A DNA stretch of 36,608 nt, taken from CAZMGD01 sp964565705. GTDB taxonomy: Bacteria; Actinomycetota; Acidimicrobiia; Acidimicrobiales; Ilumatobacteraceae. How positions within the stretch are numbered: the first letter of the stretch is position 1; the number at the start of each line of letters is the position of its first letter. Position numbers and translations under genes: made by a program. Shown here piece after piece: positions 7,701-16,081 of this stretch. Location: contig CAZMGD010000034.1 in the NCBI GenBank assembly GCA_964565705.1, forward strand, positions 1 to 36,608, given 5' to 3'. The notes below the pieces were generated by a model, which was not told the DNA's origin, searched no databases, and worked only from the letters and a program-made list of their open reading frames with translations.

Positions 7701-9917
7701 ATGGCAACGGTCAATCGCGTCCTCCCCTGGCGACGGCAGCAGCCCGCGCCCGCGGAGGCCCTGGCCCCGTTGCTCGCCTCGTACCGCGAGCGCCACCCCC
7801 GTGCGCCGGTGGCGATGATCAGCCGGGCCTACGAGACCGCACGCGAGGCCCACCGCGACCAGAGCCGCTCGAGCGGCGAGAGCTACATCAACCATCCCCT
7901 CTCCGTCGCCCGCATCGTCGCCGACATCGGCCTCGACGAGACCTCGCTCGCTGCCGCCCTGCTGCACGACGCGGTGGAGGACACCGAGATCACCCTCGCC
8001 GACGTCGAGCGTGACTTCGGACCGGAGGTCGCCGCGATCGTCGACGGTGTGACCAAGCTCGAGCGCCTCCAGTTCGACTCGAAGGAGGCGCAGCAGGCCG
8101 CCACGATGCGCAAGATGCTCGTGGCGATGGCCCGCGACCTGCGCGTGCTGATGATCAAGCTGGCCGACCGGCTGCACAACATGCGCACGCTGGCGGCGAT
8201 GCCGCCGGAGAAGCAGCATCGCATCGCCCAGGAGACCCTCGACATCTACGCCCCGCTGGCGCATCGACTCGGCATGCAAGAGCTCAAGCAGCAGCTGGAG
8301 GATCTGTCCTTCGCCGCGCTCTACCCGAAGCGCTACGCCGAGCTGGATCACCTGGTCGCCACCCGCTCACCCGAGCGCGACCTGTACCTCGCCAAAGCGC
8401 TCGCCGAGGTGCGCAACCGCCTGGCCGAGCTCGGCATCAACGCCGAGGTCACAGGCCGGGGCAAGCAGATGTGGAGCATCTACGAGAAGATGATCCAGAA
8501 AGGCCGCGAGTTCGACGACATCTTCGACCTCGTCGCCATCCGCGTGATCGTGTCCTCCGTCAAGGACTGCTACGCCGCACTCGGCTGCATCCACGGTCGA
8601 TGGAAGCCGGTGCTCGGGCGGTTCAAGGACTACATCGCGATGCCGAAGTTCAACCTCTACCAGAGCTTGCACACGACGATCATCGGGCCAGGGGGCAAGC
8701 CGCTCGAGGTCCAGATCCGCACCCGCGAGATGCACGTGCGCTCGGAGTGGGGCGTCGCCGCCCACTGGGCGTACAAGGACGATTCGAACAGCGGTGACAT
8801 CGACTGGTTGAACCGGATCATCGACTGGCAGAGCGACATCTCCGACCCGGCTCAGTTCATGGAGAGCCTGAAGACCGACCTCGAGCAGGACGAGGTGTTC
8901 GTGTTCACGCCGAAGGGCCGGGTCATCACGATGCCGCGTGGCGCGACGCCCGTCGACTTCGCATACGCGGTGCACACCGAGGTCGGTCATGCGTGCATCG
9001 GGGCCCGTGTCAACGGACGGCTCGTGCCGCTGGACAGCACGCTGCGCTCCGGCGACACCTGCGAGGTGTTCACGTCGAAGGTCGATACCGCCGGCCCGTC
9101 GCGCGATTGGCTGCAGTTCGTCGCGTCGCCGAGGGCGCGCAACAAGATCCGCCAGTGGTTCTCACGTGAGCGGCGCGGCGACATGATCGAGGCCGGTCGC
9201 GACGAGCTGATGAAGGAGCTGCGCCGCGAGAACCTCCAGGTGCAGCGCATCTTCGACACCGACGCGTTCAAGCAACAGCTCGCCGAGCTGAACTACGCGG
9301 ACGTCGACAGCCTGCTCGCCGCGATCGGTGAGCACCACGTCGCGGCGAAGACGATCGCTCAGCGCGTCGGACGGGCACTCCAGGACGGCGAGACCGACGA
9401 GCAGCTGCCGGCATCCCTGTTACGGCCGAGCACGATGCGTCGCGGCCGCACCACGGCCGGCATCCACGTCGAGGGTCTCGACGACGTGTTGGTGCGGTTG
9501 TCGAAGTGCTGCACGCCCGTGCCGGGCGACGAGATCATGGGGTTCGTCACCCGCGGCCGAGGCGTCAGCGTGCACCGGGCGGACTGCGCCAACGCGATCT
9601 CGCTGATGACCGACCAATCGGCCAGGGTCATCGACGTCGAGTGGGACGGCGACGCGTCCGGCCAGACCTACCGGGCCGGGGTGGAGGTCGTGGCACTCGA
9701 CCGCTCGCACCTCCTTCGTGATGTTGCAAACGCACTGAGCGACCACCACGTGAACATCGTTGCCTGCAGCACCCACACCGGCAACGACCGGGTGGCCAAG
9801 ATGCGCTTCGAGTTCGAGCTCGGCGATCCCGACTACCTCGAGCCCGTGCTGCGCACCATCAAGCAGATCGACGCCGTCTACGACGCCTACCGCCTGGTGC
9901 CCGGCCAGACGAGCTGA
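7701..9917 (+). CDS. relA: Bifunctional (p)ppGpp synthetase/hydrolase Rel (RSH family)
   Basis: This 738-residue enzyme makes and degrades the alarmone (p)ppGpp. Domain order: an HD hydrolase domain with H65 and HDAVEDTE (H89-D90), a synthetase domain with GRGKQMWSIYEKM and FDLVAIRVIV, a TGS domain (VFVFTPKGRVITMPRGATPVDFAYAVHTEVGH), and a C-terminal region with a conserved CCTPVPGD segment and an ACT domain (EVVALDRSHLLRDVANALSDHHVNIV). The synthetase carries RFKD, the RxKD motif typical of bifunctional Rel/SpoT rather than the ExDD of synthetase-only RelA. With an intact HD site, both activities are expected. It is the only RSH gene in the window and sits directly behind apt. Confidence 0.96.
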   Translation: MATVNRVLPWRRQQPAPAEALAPLLASYRERHPRAPVAMISRAYETAREAHRDQSRSSGESYINHPLSVARIVADIGLDETSLAAALLHDAVEDTEITLADVERDFGPEVAAIVDGVTKLERLQFDSKEAQQAATMRKMLVAMARDLRVLMIKLADRLHNMRTLAAMPPEKQHRIAQETLDIYAPLAHRLGMQELKQQLEDLSFAALYPKRYAELDHLVATRSPERDLYLAKALAEVRNRLAELGINAEVTGRGKQMWSIYEKMIQKGREFDDIFDLVAIRVIVSSVKDCYAALGCIHGRWKPVLGRFKDYIAMPKFNLYQSLHTTIIGPGGKPLEVQIRTREMHVRSEWGVAAHWAYKDDSNSGDIDWLNRIIDWQSDISDPAQFMESLKTDLEQDEVFVFTPKGRVITMPRGATPVDFAYAVHTEVGHACIGARVNGRLVPLDSTLRSGDTCEVFTSKVDTAGPSRDWLQFVASPRARNKIRQWFSRERRGDMIEAGRDELMKELRRENLQVQRIFDTDAFKQQLAELNYADVDSLLAAIGEHHVAAKTIAQRVGRALQDGETDEQLPASLLRPSTMRRGRTTAGIHVEGLDDVLVRLSKCCTPVPGDEIMGFVTRGRGVSVHRADCANAISLMTDQSARVIDVEWDGDASGQTYRAGVEVVALDRSHLLRDVANALSDHHVNIVACSTHTGNDRVAKMRFEFELGDPDYLEPVLRTIKQIDAVYDAYRLVPGQTS

Positions 9918-9927
9918 CGAGCTGACG

Positions 9928-10236
9928 ATGGCCCTGGTGCGACGAGCCGATCGCGTCCGCACCTGTGTCCGCTGCGGCGACACCTGGACGGTCCCAGCGC
10001 GACTGGCGCGGGTGAAGCGCGCCGGCCGCTGGCAGCGGGGCGGGCTCGGCGCCGACTTCCATGCCTGGGGCAGGGCCACGCCGCTGTTCAACGAGGCGAT
10101 CCGCCAAGCGATCTCGAACGCAAACGACCGCAACACCGCCGCCGACGCGTCCGATGCCGCCGCGGCGACGTTCGACCAGTGCCCGAACTGCGGCGCCCGG
10201 GCGTGGACCGAGCACAAGGAGCGCCGCCGAACGTGA
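9928..10236 (+). CDS. Small zinc-ribbon-like hypothetical protein
   Basis: This 102-residue protein of unknown function starts at ATG 9928, 10 bp after rel. Two cysteine pairs, CVRC (13-16) and CPNC (85-88), about 70 residues apart, could bind one zinc ion. The middle is basic (RLARVKRAGRWQRGG), then has an alanine-rich helical stretch. The basic N-terminal half suggests nucleic acid or ribosome contact, but this is inference. An upstream extension to 9760 lies in rel and is a shadow. It probably ends the apt-rel transcript; the large inverted repeat begins 8 bp after its stop. Confidence 0.75.
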   Translation: MALVRRADRVRTCVRCGDTWTVPARLARVKRAGRWQRGGLGADFHAWGRATPLFNEAIRQAISNANDRNTAADASDAAAATFDQCPNCGARAWTEHKERRRT

Positions 10237-10244
10237 ACGCTCGT

Positions 10245-10350
10245 GTCCAAGTCTGTGTGCGGTTGATGATCTGTGTGATCGCAGCACCCTGTGAGCCAGG
10301 GCGGTGCGCCCAGGCGTCACACAGATCGGTCGGTTCACACAGACGTGGAC
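10245..10350. repeat. 106-bp imperfect inverted repeat upstream of hisS
   Basis: Two 34-bp arms (10245-10278 and 10317-10350) are inverted copies with 25 of 34 positions matching. There is an outer 15-bp block with one mismatch, an 8-bp unmatched segment, and an inner perfect 11-bp block (GATCTGTGTGA). Each arm contains the box TCTGTGTG twice, 18 bp apart: starts at 10252 and 10270, and inverted copies ending at 10325 and 10343. The 38-bp centre holds a smaller hairpin (CCCTG/CAGGG, about 10288-10302). The distal arm runs up to the expected -35 region of hisS. It may be a multi-site operator, or a long RNA stem ending the upstream transcript. I do not recognise the box. Confidence 0.85.
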
Positions 10351-10364
10351 AACTCGGGCGCTTG

Positions 10365-10370
10365 TAGCCT
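10365..10370 (+). promoter_or_regulatory. Leaderless-type -10 box of hisS
   Basis: TAGCCT ends 8 nt before the hisS GTG, and no Shine-Dalgarno sequence is present. A TGGACA at 10346-10351 resembles a -35 box, but the spacing (13 bp) is short. It overlaps the end of the inverted repeat. Confidence 0.5.
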
Positions 10371-10378
10371 CGTCCGAC

Positions 10379-11638
10379 GTGCCGACGTTCCAGACCAGCC
10401 CCGGGATGCGTGACATCCTGCCCCCGGAGTCGGCGCGTTGGCGGGCGTTCGTCGCCGAGTTCGAAGCGGTGGTGGGTGCCGCCGGCTACGGGCAGGTGAT
10501 CCCACCGCTGCTCGAAGATCTCGGTGTGTTCCACCGCGTCGGCGAGGCGACCGACATCGTCACCAAGGAGATGTACGACTTCGTCGACAAGGGCGGCCGC
10601 CACGTCGCGCTGCGGCCCGAGGGCACGGCGAGCGTGTGCCGGGCGTTCGTCGAGCACCACCCGCAGGTGCCGTGGAAGGTCTGGTACACGGGACCGAACT
10701 TCCGGTACGAGAAGCCCCAGCGCGGTCGCTACCGCCAGTTCGACCAGGTCGGGGTCGAAGTGCTCGGCGCCGATGACCCGTTCCTCGACGTCGAGGTGAT
10801 CGCCCTCGGATGGCAGTTCTTCGCACGCCTGGGGCTGCGCCAGGTCACGTTGGTGCTCAACAGCCTCGGTGAGCCCGACGACCGCGCCCGCTACGTGGCC
10901 GCGCTCGCCGAGCACTTCGGCGCCAACCGGGATGCGCTGAGCAGGGAATCGGCGGAGACGCTCGAGCGCAACCCGCTGCGGGTGCTCGACTCCAAGCGCG
11001 AGTCCGACATCGCGCTGATCGCCGCCGCGCCGCAGATCGCCGACTTCTACAGCGACGCGGCGGCCACCCACTTCGACGCCGTGCAGCGCGGCCTCGACCT
11101 GCTCGAGGTTCCCTTCACCGTGCAGCCGCTCCTGGTCCGCGGCCTCGACTACTACCGGCACACGACGTTCGAGTACCAGGCCGCTTCGCTCGACTCGGCC
11201 CAGAACGCTGTGGGCGGCGGGGGACGCTACGACGGGCTGGTCGAGGCGCTCGGCGGCAGCCCGACGCCGGGGATCGGCTTTGCGCTCGGCCTGGATCGCA
11301 CGCTGCTCGCGTGCGACGACGAAGGCGTATTCGCGACGGCCGCCGCCGAGCTGGACGTGTTCGTCGTCGACACGACCGGCGGCGAGCAGGCACTGACGCT
11401 GACGGCCGAGCTGCGCGCCGCTGGCTTGTCCGCCGACCGTGCCTACGAGAACCGCAGCATGAAGAGCCAGATGAAGGCGGCCGATCGCAGCAAGGCTGCG
11501 GTCGCGGTCATCGTCGGCTCGAACGAGTTGGATGAGGGCACCGCCATGCTCCGTCCGCTGCGCAGCGGCGAGCCGCAGTCCTCCGTCGGCCGCGCCGAAC
11601 TGATCCACGCCATCAAGAAGGTCCTCGATCGCTCATGA
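10379..11638 (+). CDS. hisS: Histidyl-tRNA synthetase
   Basis: HisRS charges tRNA-His. From GTG 10379 the protein has 419 residues, normal for the family. It begins FQTSPGMRDILPPES, the usual start. Class II motif 2 is seen as VWYTGPNFRYEKPQRGRYRQFDQVGVEVLG. The HisA signature is LVRGLDYYRHTTFEYQ, followed by GGGGRYDGLVEALGG and the motif 3 segment GIGFALGLDR. The C-terminal anticodon-binding domain follows (LDVFVVDTTGGEQALTLTAELRAAGL). An upstream start at 10304 would fall inside the inverted repeat and is rejected. The stop overlaps the aspS ATG by 4 bp. Expression may be controlled through the large upstream repeat. Confidence 0.97.
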   Translation: MPTFQTSPGMRDILPPESARWRAFVAEFEAVVGAAGYGQVIPPLLEDLGVFHRVGEATDIVTKEMYDFVDKGGRHVALRPEGTASVCRAFVEHHPQVPWKVWYTGPNFRYEKPQRGRYRQFDQVGVEVLGADDPFLDVEVIALGWQFFARLGLRQVTLVLNSLGEPDDRARYVAALAEHFGANRDALSRESAETLERNPLRVLDSKRESDIALIAAAPQIADFYSDAAATHFDAVQRGLDLLEVPFTVQPLLVRGLDYYRHTTFEYQAASLDSAQNAVGGGGRYDGLVEALGGSPTPGIGFALGLDRTLLACDDEGVFATAAAELDVFVVDTTGGEQALTLTAELRAAGLSADRAYENRSMKSQMKAADRSKAAVAVIVGSNELDEGTAMLRPLRSGEPQSSVGRAELIHAIKKVLDRS

Positions 11639-13389
11639 GCTCCCCATCCGCCACCTCCATGCGCACCCACCTCTGTGGTGAGCTGCGCACCAGCGACATC
11701 GGGGCCACGGTGAGCATCTGTGGTTGGGTGGCCCGCCGCCGCGAGCATGGTGCCGCGCTGGCCTTCATCGACGTGCGCGACCACACCGGCCTCATGCAGT
11801 GCGTCGTCGACAACTCGGTCGACGTGCGCAGCGAGTACGTGGTGCGGATCACGGGCGTCGTGCGCGAGCGACCCGAGGGCACGGTGAACCCGAACCTGCC
11901 GACCGGCGAGGTCGAGCTGGGGGAGTGCGCGGTCGAGGTGCTGCGCGTCTCGGAGCCGCCGCCGTTCCCGATCGACGCCCGTGCCGACGACGTCGACGAG
12001 AACGTCCGCCTCCAGTACCGCTACCTCGACATCCGCCGGGAGCGGATGCAGCGCAACCTGCGCACCCGCGCCGCGGTCAACTCGGCCGTCCGCCGGGCGA
12101 TGGAGCGCCAGGGCTTCGTCGAGATCGAGACGCCGATGCTCGTGCCGTCCACCCCGGAGGGCGCCCGCGAGTTCCTGGTGCCGTCGCGCAAGGAGCCGGG
12201 ATCGTTCTACGCCCTGCCGCAGAGCCCACAGCTGTTCAAGCAGCTGCTGATGGTGGCCGGTGTCGACCGCTACTACCAGATCGCCCGCTGCCTGCGGGAC
12301 GAGGACCTGCGCGCCGACCGCCAGTACGAGTTCATGCAGCTCGACGCGGAGATGAGCTTCGTCGACCAGGACGACGTGCTCGGTGCGATCAGCGAGGCGG
12401 TCGTGTCGGCCGCCGAGGCGGTGACCGGCGAGCGCCCGCCCGAGATCCAGCGGATCACGTGGCGCGTCGCGATGGAGCGCTTCGGGGTGGACAAGCCCGA
12501 CCTCCGCTTCGGGATGGAGCTGACCGAGCTGACCCCGATCTTCGGCGCGACCGAATTCAAGGCGTTCGCCGGTGCAGGCTCGATCAAGGGCATCTGCGCG
12601 ACCGGTCGGGCCGAGGAGTTCGGCCGCAACAAGCTCGACGGGCTGACCGACCGGGCCAAGAAGCTCGGCGCCAAGGGTCTGGTGTGGCTCAAGGTAGGGG
12701 AGGGCGGCGCCCTCGACTCACCGGTCGTCAAGTTCCTGTCGGAAGCCGAGCAGGTCGCGCTCCTGGACGCGTTCGGTGCGAGCGCCGGCGACCTGATCCT
12801 GATCGTCGCCGACGAGTGGGCGACGACGTGCGAGGTGCTCGGCCAACTGCGCAACGACCTCGGTCGCCCGCCCGTGCACCAGGGGCCGTATCGCTACGTG
12901 TGGGTGACGGAGTTCCCGCTGTTCGTCGGGGTCGACGCCGAGACGGGTCGACCCAAGCCCGGTCACCACCCGTTCTGCATGCCGCACCCCGACGACCTGG
13001 ACCGGTTCGAGACCGACCCGCTGAGCGTGCGGGCGCTCGCCTACGACCTCGTGCTCAACGGGTGGGAGCTCGGCTCGGGCTCGATCCGGATCCACGACAG
13101 CGTGCTGCAGCGCCGCGTGTTCAACGCGCTCGGGATCAGCGACGAGGAGGCCGAGCGGAAGTTCGGCTTCTTCCTCCGTCCGTTCGAGTTCGGCGCGCCG
13201 CCGCACGGCGGGTTCGCGTTCGGCATCGACCGCCTGGTGGCGATCCTGGCGGGGGAGGAGAACATCCGCGAGGTGATCGCGTTCCCGAAGACGCAGTCCG
13301 GCACCGATCTGATGACGAACGCCCCGACTCCTCCCGACCCCAAGCAACTGGCCGATCTCGGCCTGAAGGTGCTCCCACCCCCCAGCTGA
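11635..13389 (+). CDS. aspS: Aspartyl-tRNA synthetase, probably non-discriminating
   Basis: This 584-residue bacterial-type class II synthetase has an N-terminal OB anticodon domain (ATVSICGWVARRREHGAALAFIDVRD), motif 2 (YYQIARCLRDEDLRADRQYEFMQLDAEMSF), the bacterial GAD insertion in the middle, and motif 3 (FAFGIDRLVAILAGEENIREVIAFPKTQSG). In the OB domain the residue that is Leu in discriminating E. coli AspRS (RRDLG) is His here (H38, RREHG). That His is known to mark enzymes that also charge tRNA-Asn, which would then be amidated by GatCAB. This is an inference from one position. It is translationally coupled to hisS. An ATG at 11659 is an alternative start. Confidence 0.96.
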   Translation: MSSPSATSMRTHLCGELRTSDIGATVSICGWVARRREHGAALAFIDVRDHTGLMQCVVDNSVDVRSEYVVRITGVVRERPEGTVNPNLPTGEVELGECAVEVLRVSEPPPFPIDARADDVDENVRLQYRYLDIRRERMQRNLRTRAAVNSAVRRAMERQGFVEIETPMLVPSTPEGAREFLVPSRKEPGSFYALPQSPQLFKQLLMVAGVDRYYQIARCLRDEDLRADRQYEFMQLDAEMSFVDQDDVLGAISEAVVSAAEAVTGERPPEIQRITWRVAMERFGVDKPDLRFGMELTELTPIFGATEFKAFAGAGSIKGICATGRAEEFGRNKLDGLTDRAKKLGAKGLVWLKVGEGGALDSPVVKFLSEAEQVALLDAFGASAGDLILIVADEWATTCEVLGQLRNDLGRPPVHQGPYRYVWVTEFPLFVGVDAETGRPKPGHHPFCMPHPDDLDRFETDPLSVRALAYDLVLNGWELGSGSIRIHDSVLQRRVFNALGISDEEAERKFGFFLRPFEFGAPPHGGFAFGIDRLVAILAGEENIREVIAFPKTQSGTDLMTNAPTPPDPKQLADLGLKVLPPPS

Positions 13390-13403
13390 GGCCCACGCGA
13401 GCG

Positions 13404-14285
13404 TCAGCGAGCAAACTGATACGTCAGGTTGCCGTCGACGTCCATGTCGAAGAGCTCGACACCCTCGCTCACGATCGGCTCGTCCGACGCGAGCGACACC
13501 GGGATCTTGTTGGCGGCGTTGCGGGCGACGTCGAGAACGACCTCGACCGCCTCGGCGGGGGAGAAGTGGGCATGGATGCCCGCCACCACGTCGTCGCCGA
13601 TCGAGGCCGGCTGCCAGATCATCGCGTCTGTGAGCGCCAGCGCGGCCTTGATCCGGTCGGGCAGCTCGCTGTCGGCGTAGTGGTCGATCGCCTCGAACGT
13701 GGCATCGTCGGCGCCCTCGTTGATCGCCGTGACGTTGCGGCGCGACTTGCACAGCCGGCACTCGTGCTGGCGGGCGCCGCGCAGCCGGATCAGCTCGGTC
13801 GCGACGGCGTCGAGCACCTGGACGCGGGCGATCTCCTGGATGTACACATCGATCGCCGGCCACGCGTCCTCCACCGGAGATGGCTCCGGGTGGACCCACG
13901 TGCTCGGCCCGAACAGGGCGTCGAGCGCGGCGTGGAGGCGGGGGATGACGTCCGCGACGTACGTCATCTGCACCGCCGCGAACGTGTCGTCACCGAGGGA
14001 GCTGGCAAACGCTGCGCGCTGGTCGTCGTCGACGGACGACACGTCGATCGCGAACTGCTCGGCGAACGCGGTGATCGCCGGGTCGACACCGGCCGGGGCA
14101 ACCGCGCCACCGAGCGCTGGCAAGCGGGTGACCCCAGCGGCCGTGGCTCGCAGCGCGTCGTTGACCTCCGGCGACACGCCGGCAGGGCGCACGGCGAGCA
14201 GGCCCTGCAGTGCAGCGGCAGCCTCGGGTGCGTAGAGGTCGAGCGCCGCAGCGCCGCCGATGGTCCACGGGTCGGTGTCGGTCAT
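13404..14285 (-). CDS. Carboxymuconolactone decarboxylase / AhpD-like family protein
   Basis: This protein has 293 residues from ATG 14285, which is preceded by an AGGGGA Shine-Dalgarno-like sequence. The C-terminal half carries an AhpD-like core: IRLRGARQHECRLCKSRRNVTA with a CxxC pair, followed by helices (ALALTDAMIWQPASIGDDVV, FSPAEAVEVVLDVARNAANKIPV) as in alkylhydroperoxidase/CMD proteins. The usual CxxCxxxH proton-relay His is Arg here (CRLCKSRR). Peroxidase activity is therefore uncertain, although the thiol pair could still be redox active. The N-terminal half may be a degenerate second copy of the fold. It is convergent with aspS (14-bp gap) and divergent from the Nudix gene. Substrate unknown. 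Confidence 0.78.
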   Translation of the reverse strand: MTDTDPWTIGGAAALDLYAPEAAAALQGLLAVRPAGVSPEVNDALRATAAGVTRLPALGGAVAPAGVDPAITAFAEQFAIDVSSVDDDQRAAFASSLGDDTFAAVQMTYVADVIPRLHAALDALFGPSTWVHPEPSPVEDAWPAIDVYIQEIARVQVLDAVATELIRLRGARQHECRLCKSRRNVTAINEGADDATFEAIDHYADSELPDRIKAALALTDAMIWQPASIGDDVVAGIHAHFSPAEAVEVVLDVARNAANKIPVSLASDEPIVSEGVELFDMDVDGNLTYQFAR

Positions 14286-14350
14286 CGCATTCCCCTGAGA
14301 GAGCCGGACCTCCCCATCATCGCGGACAGCGTGGGCGGAACCGTCACCGG

Positions 14351-14356
14351 TAGGGT
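14351..14356 (+). promoter_or_regulatory. Leaderless-type -10 box of the Nudix-rarA operon
   Basis: TAGGGT ends 7 nt before GTG 14364. There is no Shine-Dalgarno sequence. It is probably the main promoter for the seven-gene overlapping chain that follows. Confidence 0.55.
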
Positions 14357-14363
14357 CGCCGCG

Positions 14364-14798
14364 GTGGCACAGCAGTTCCGAGCCGGTGTGGTGATGGTGG
14401 TGCGGCACCCGACCCGCGACGAGCTGATGGCGTTCGAGCGCGCCGACCTCCCAGGTGAGTGGCAGCTGCCCCAAGGCGGTCTCGACCGTGGCGAGGAACC
14501 GATCGACGCCGCCTGGCGGGAGCTGAAGGAGGAGACGGGCCTCGGTCCGTCCGACGTCGTGCTCGTCGCCGAGCATCCGCGCTGGGTGGCCTACGAATGG
14601 CCGGCGGGGGTGCGCGAGAAGCGACGCGGCCAGGTGCAGCGCTGGTTCACGTTCCGCGCCATCGACCCGGAGGTGCAGCCCGAGGTCGACGGGCGCGAGT
14701 TCCAGGCCTGGTGCTGGTGCACCCCGGAGTGGCTGCTGCGCCAGGTCGTCGAGTTCCGCCGCGAGGCGTACACCGAGGTGTTGGGGAGGGAGGTGTGA
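14364..14798 (+). CDS. Nudix hydrolase (RppH-like)
   Basis: This 144-residue protein carries a complete Nudix box, GGLDRGEEPIDAAWRELKEETGL (GX5EX7REUXEEXGU), preceded by DLPGEWQLPQ. It resembles RNA pyrophosphohydrolase/diadenosine polyphosphatase-type members (FERADLPGEWQLPQGGL, then RRGQVQRWFTFRA). It would hydrolyse a nucleoside diphosphate linked to another moiety, possibly the 5' end of mRNA; the exact substrate is not shown. The GTG start at 14364 is chosen because it fits the -10 spacing and begins the domain. The long upstream in-frame extension reads antisense through other genes and is rejected. It overlaps rarA by 4 bp (GTGA). Confidence 0.9.
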   Translation: MAQQFRAGVVMVVRHPTRDELMAFERADLPGEWQLPQGGLDRGEEPIDAAWRELKEETGLGPSDVVLVAEHPRWVAYEWPAGVREKRRGQVQRWFTFRAIDPEVQPEVDGREFQAWCWCTPEWLLRQVVEFRREAYTEVLGREV

Positions 14799-16081
14799 GC
14801 GACCTGTTCAGCGCGGCTGCCGAGGAGCGACTGCGCGGGCAGGCACCGCTCGCCGCACGCCTGCGGCCGCGCACGATCGACGACGTGGTCGGCCAGGAGC
14901 ACCTCGTCGGGCCCGGCAGGCCGCTGCGGGTGCTCGTCGAGCGCGACCGCCTCACGTCGGCGATCTTCTGGGGCCCACCGGGTACGGGGAAGACCACGCT
15001 GGCGCTCGCGGTCGCCGGCACGACCCAGCGGGCGTTCGAGCAGTTGTCAGCGGTGAACGCCGGTGTGAAGGACGTGCGCGAGACGATCGAGCGCGCTCGC
15101 CAACGGCTGGGTGAGCGGGCACAGGGCACGATCCTGTTCCTCGACGAGATCCACCGCTTCTCCAAGTCGCAACAGGACGCGCTGCTGCCGGCGGTCGAGG
15201 ACGGCACGCTGACCTTGATCGGAGCGACGACGGAGAACCCGAACTTCGAGGTCAACCCGCCGTTGCGCAGCCGCAGCACGCTGTTCCGCCTGCACCCGCT
15301 GGACCGAGGCGCGATCGAGACGCTGGTCGGGCGTGGCCTCGCCGCCGAGGGAGCGACGGCGACAGGCGACGCGGTGGCGCTGCTGGTCGATCGGGCCGGA
15401 GGGGACGGCCGGCAGGTGCTGACCGCGCTCGAGGTCGCCTGCGCGCTGGCGTACCCGGACCCGGTCGACGTCGCCGCCGTCGAGGCCGCGCTCAGCACCA
15501 GCGCGCTGCGCTACGGCCGTGACGACCACTACGACGTGATCAGCGCGTTCATCAAGTCGATGCGCGGCAGCGACCCCCAGGCGGCGGTGTACTACCTCGC
15601 CCGGATGCTCGAGGCCGGTGAGGACGCCCGGGTCATCGCCAGGCGGATGATCATCTTCGCCAGCGAGGACGTCGGCATCGCCGACCCGGCGGCACTCCTC
15701 GTCGCGGTCGCCGCGGCCCACGCACTGGAGCACGTGGGACTGCCCGAGGCCCAGCTCAACCTGTCGCAGGCGGCGATCCACCTGGCGACCGCGCCGAAGA
15801 GCAACCGCTCTGCGCTCGCCATCTGGAACGCTCGCACCGACGTGCAGCGGGGCAAGGTCGGCGAGGTACCAGCGCATCTGCGCGACGCGCACTACCAGGG
15901 CGCGGCATCCCTGGGCCACGGCGTGGGCTACGAGTACCCTCATGACCATCCCGGAGGGTGGGTGGCCCAGCAGTACCTGCCCGACGACATGACGGGTACG
16001 CGGTACTACGAGCCGACGGCCCACGGACGAGAAGCCGAGGTGCAGCGCAGGATGCGACGCGACGACGAGGAGCCGACATGA
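14795..16081 (+). CDS. rarA: Replication-associated recombination protein RarA (MgsA) AAA ATPase
   Basis: RarA is a clamp-loader-like AAA+ ATPase that acts at stalled replication forks and gaps. The protein has 428 residues from GTG 14795, which has a strong GGGAGGGAGG ribosome site just upstream inside the Nudix gene. Visible features: PLAARLRPRTIDDVVGQEHLVGPG, Walker A GPPGTGKTT, Walker B TILFLDEIHRFSKSQQD, sensor 1 IGATTENPNFEVN and the arginine-finger region LRSRS. The C-terminal MgsA/RarA tetramerisation domain contains YDVISAFIKSMRGSDPQAAVYYLARML and GKVGEVPAHLRDAHY. The stop overlaps the next gene (ATGA). Confidence 0.96.
   Translation: MSDLFSAAAEERLRGQAPLAARLRPRTIDDVVGQEHLVGPGRPLRVLVERDRLTSAIFWGPPGTGKTTLALAVAGTTQRAFEQLSAVNAGVKDVRETIERARQRLGERAQGTILFLDEIHRFSKSQQDALLPAVEDGTLTLIGATTENPNFEVNPPLRSRSTLFRLHPLDRGAIETLVGRGLAAEGATATGDAVALLVDRAGGDGRQVLTALEVACALAYPDPVDVAAVEAALSTSALRYGRDDHYDVISAFIKSMRGSDPQAAVYYLARMLEAGEDARVIARRMIIFASEDVGIADPAALLVAVAAAHALEHVGLPEAQLNLSQAAIHLATAPKSNRSALAIWNARTDVQRGKVGEVPAHLRDAHYQGAASLGHGVGYEYPHDHPGGWVAQQYLPDDMTGTRYYEPTAHGREAEVQRRMRRDDEEPT

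Noticed and set aside
10245..10350. CRISPR or tandem-repeat array from the recurring TCTGTGTG boxes
   Set aside because: There are only four short boxes, two of them inverted, with no regular spacers. An inverted-repeat operator or stem fits better.
11724..14798. 1024-codon open frame spanning aspS, the AhpD-like gene and the Nudix gene
   Set aside because: Only the last 145 codons (Nudix) encode a recognisable protein. The rest is Arg/Pro-rich off-frame or antisense reading of aspS and the minus-strand gene, a known artefact of high-GC DNA.
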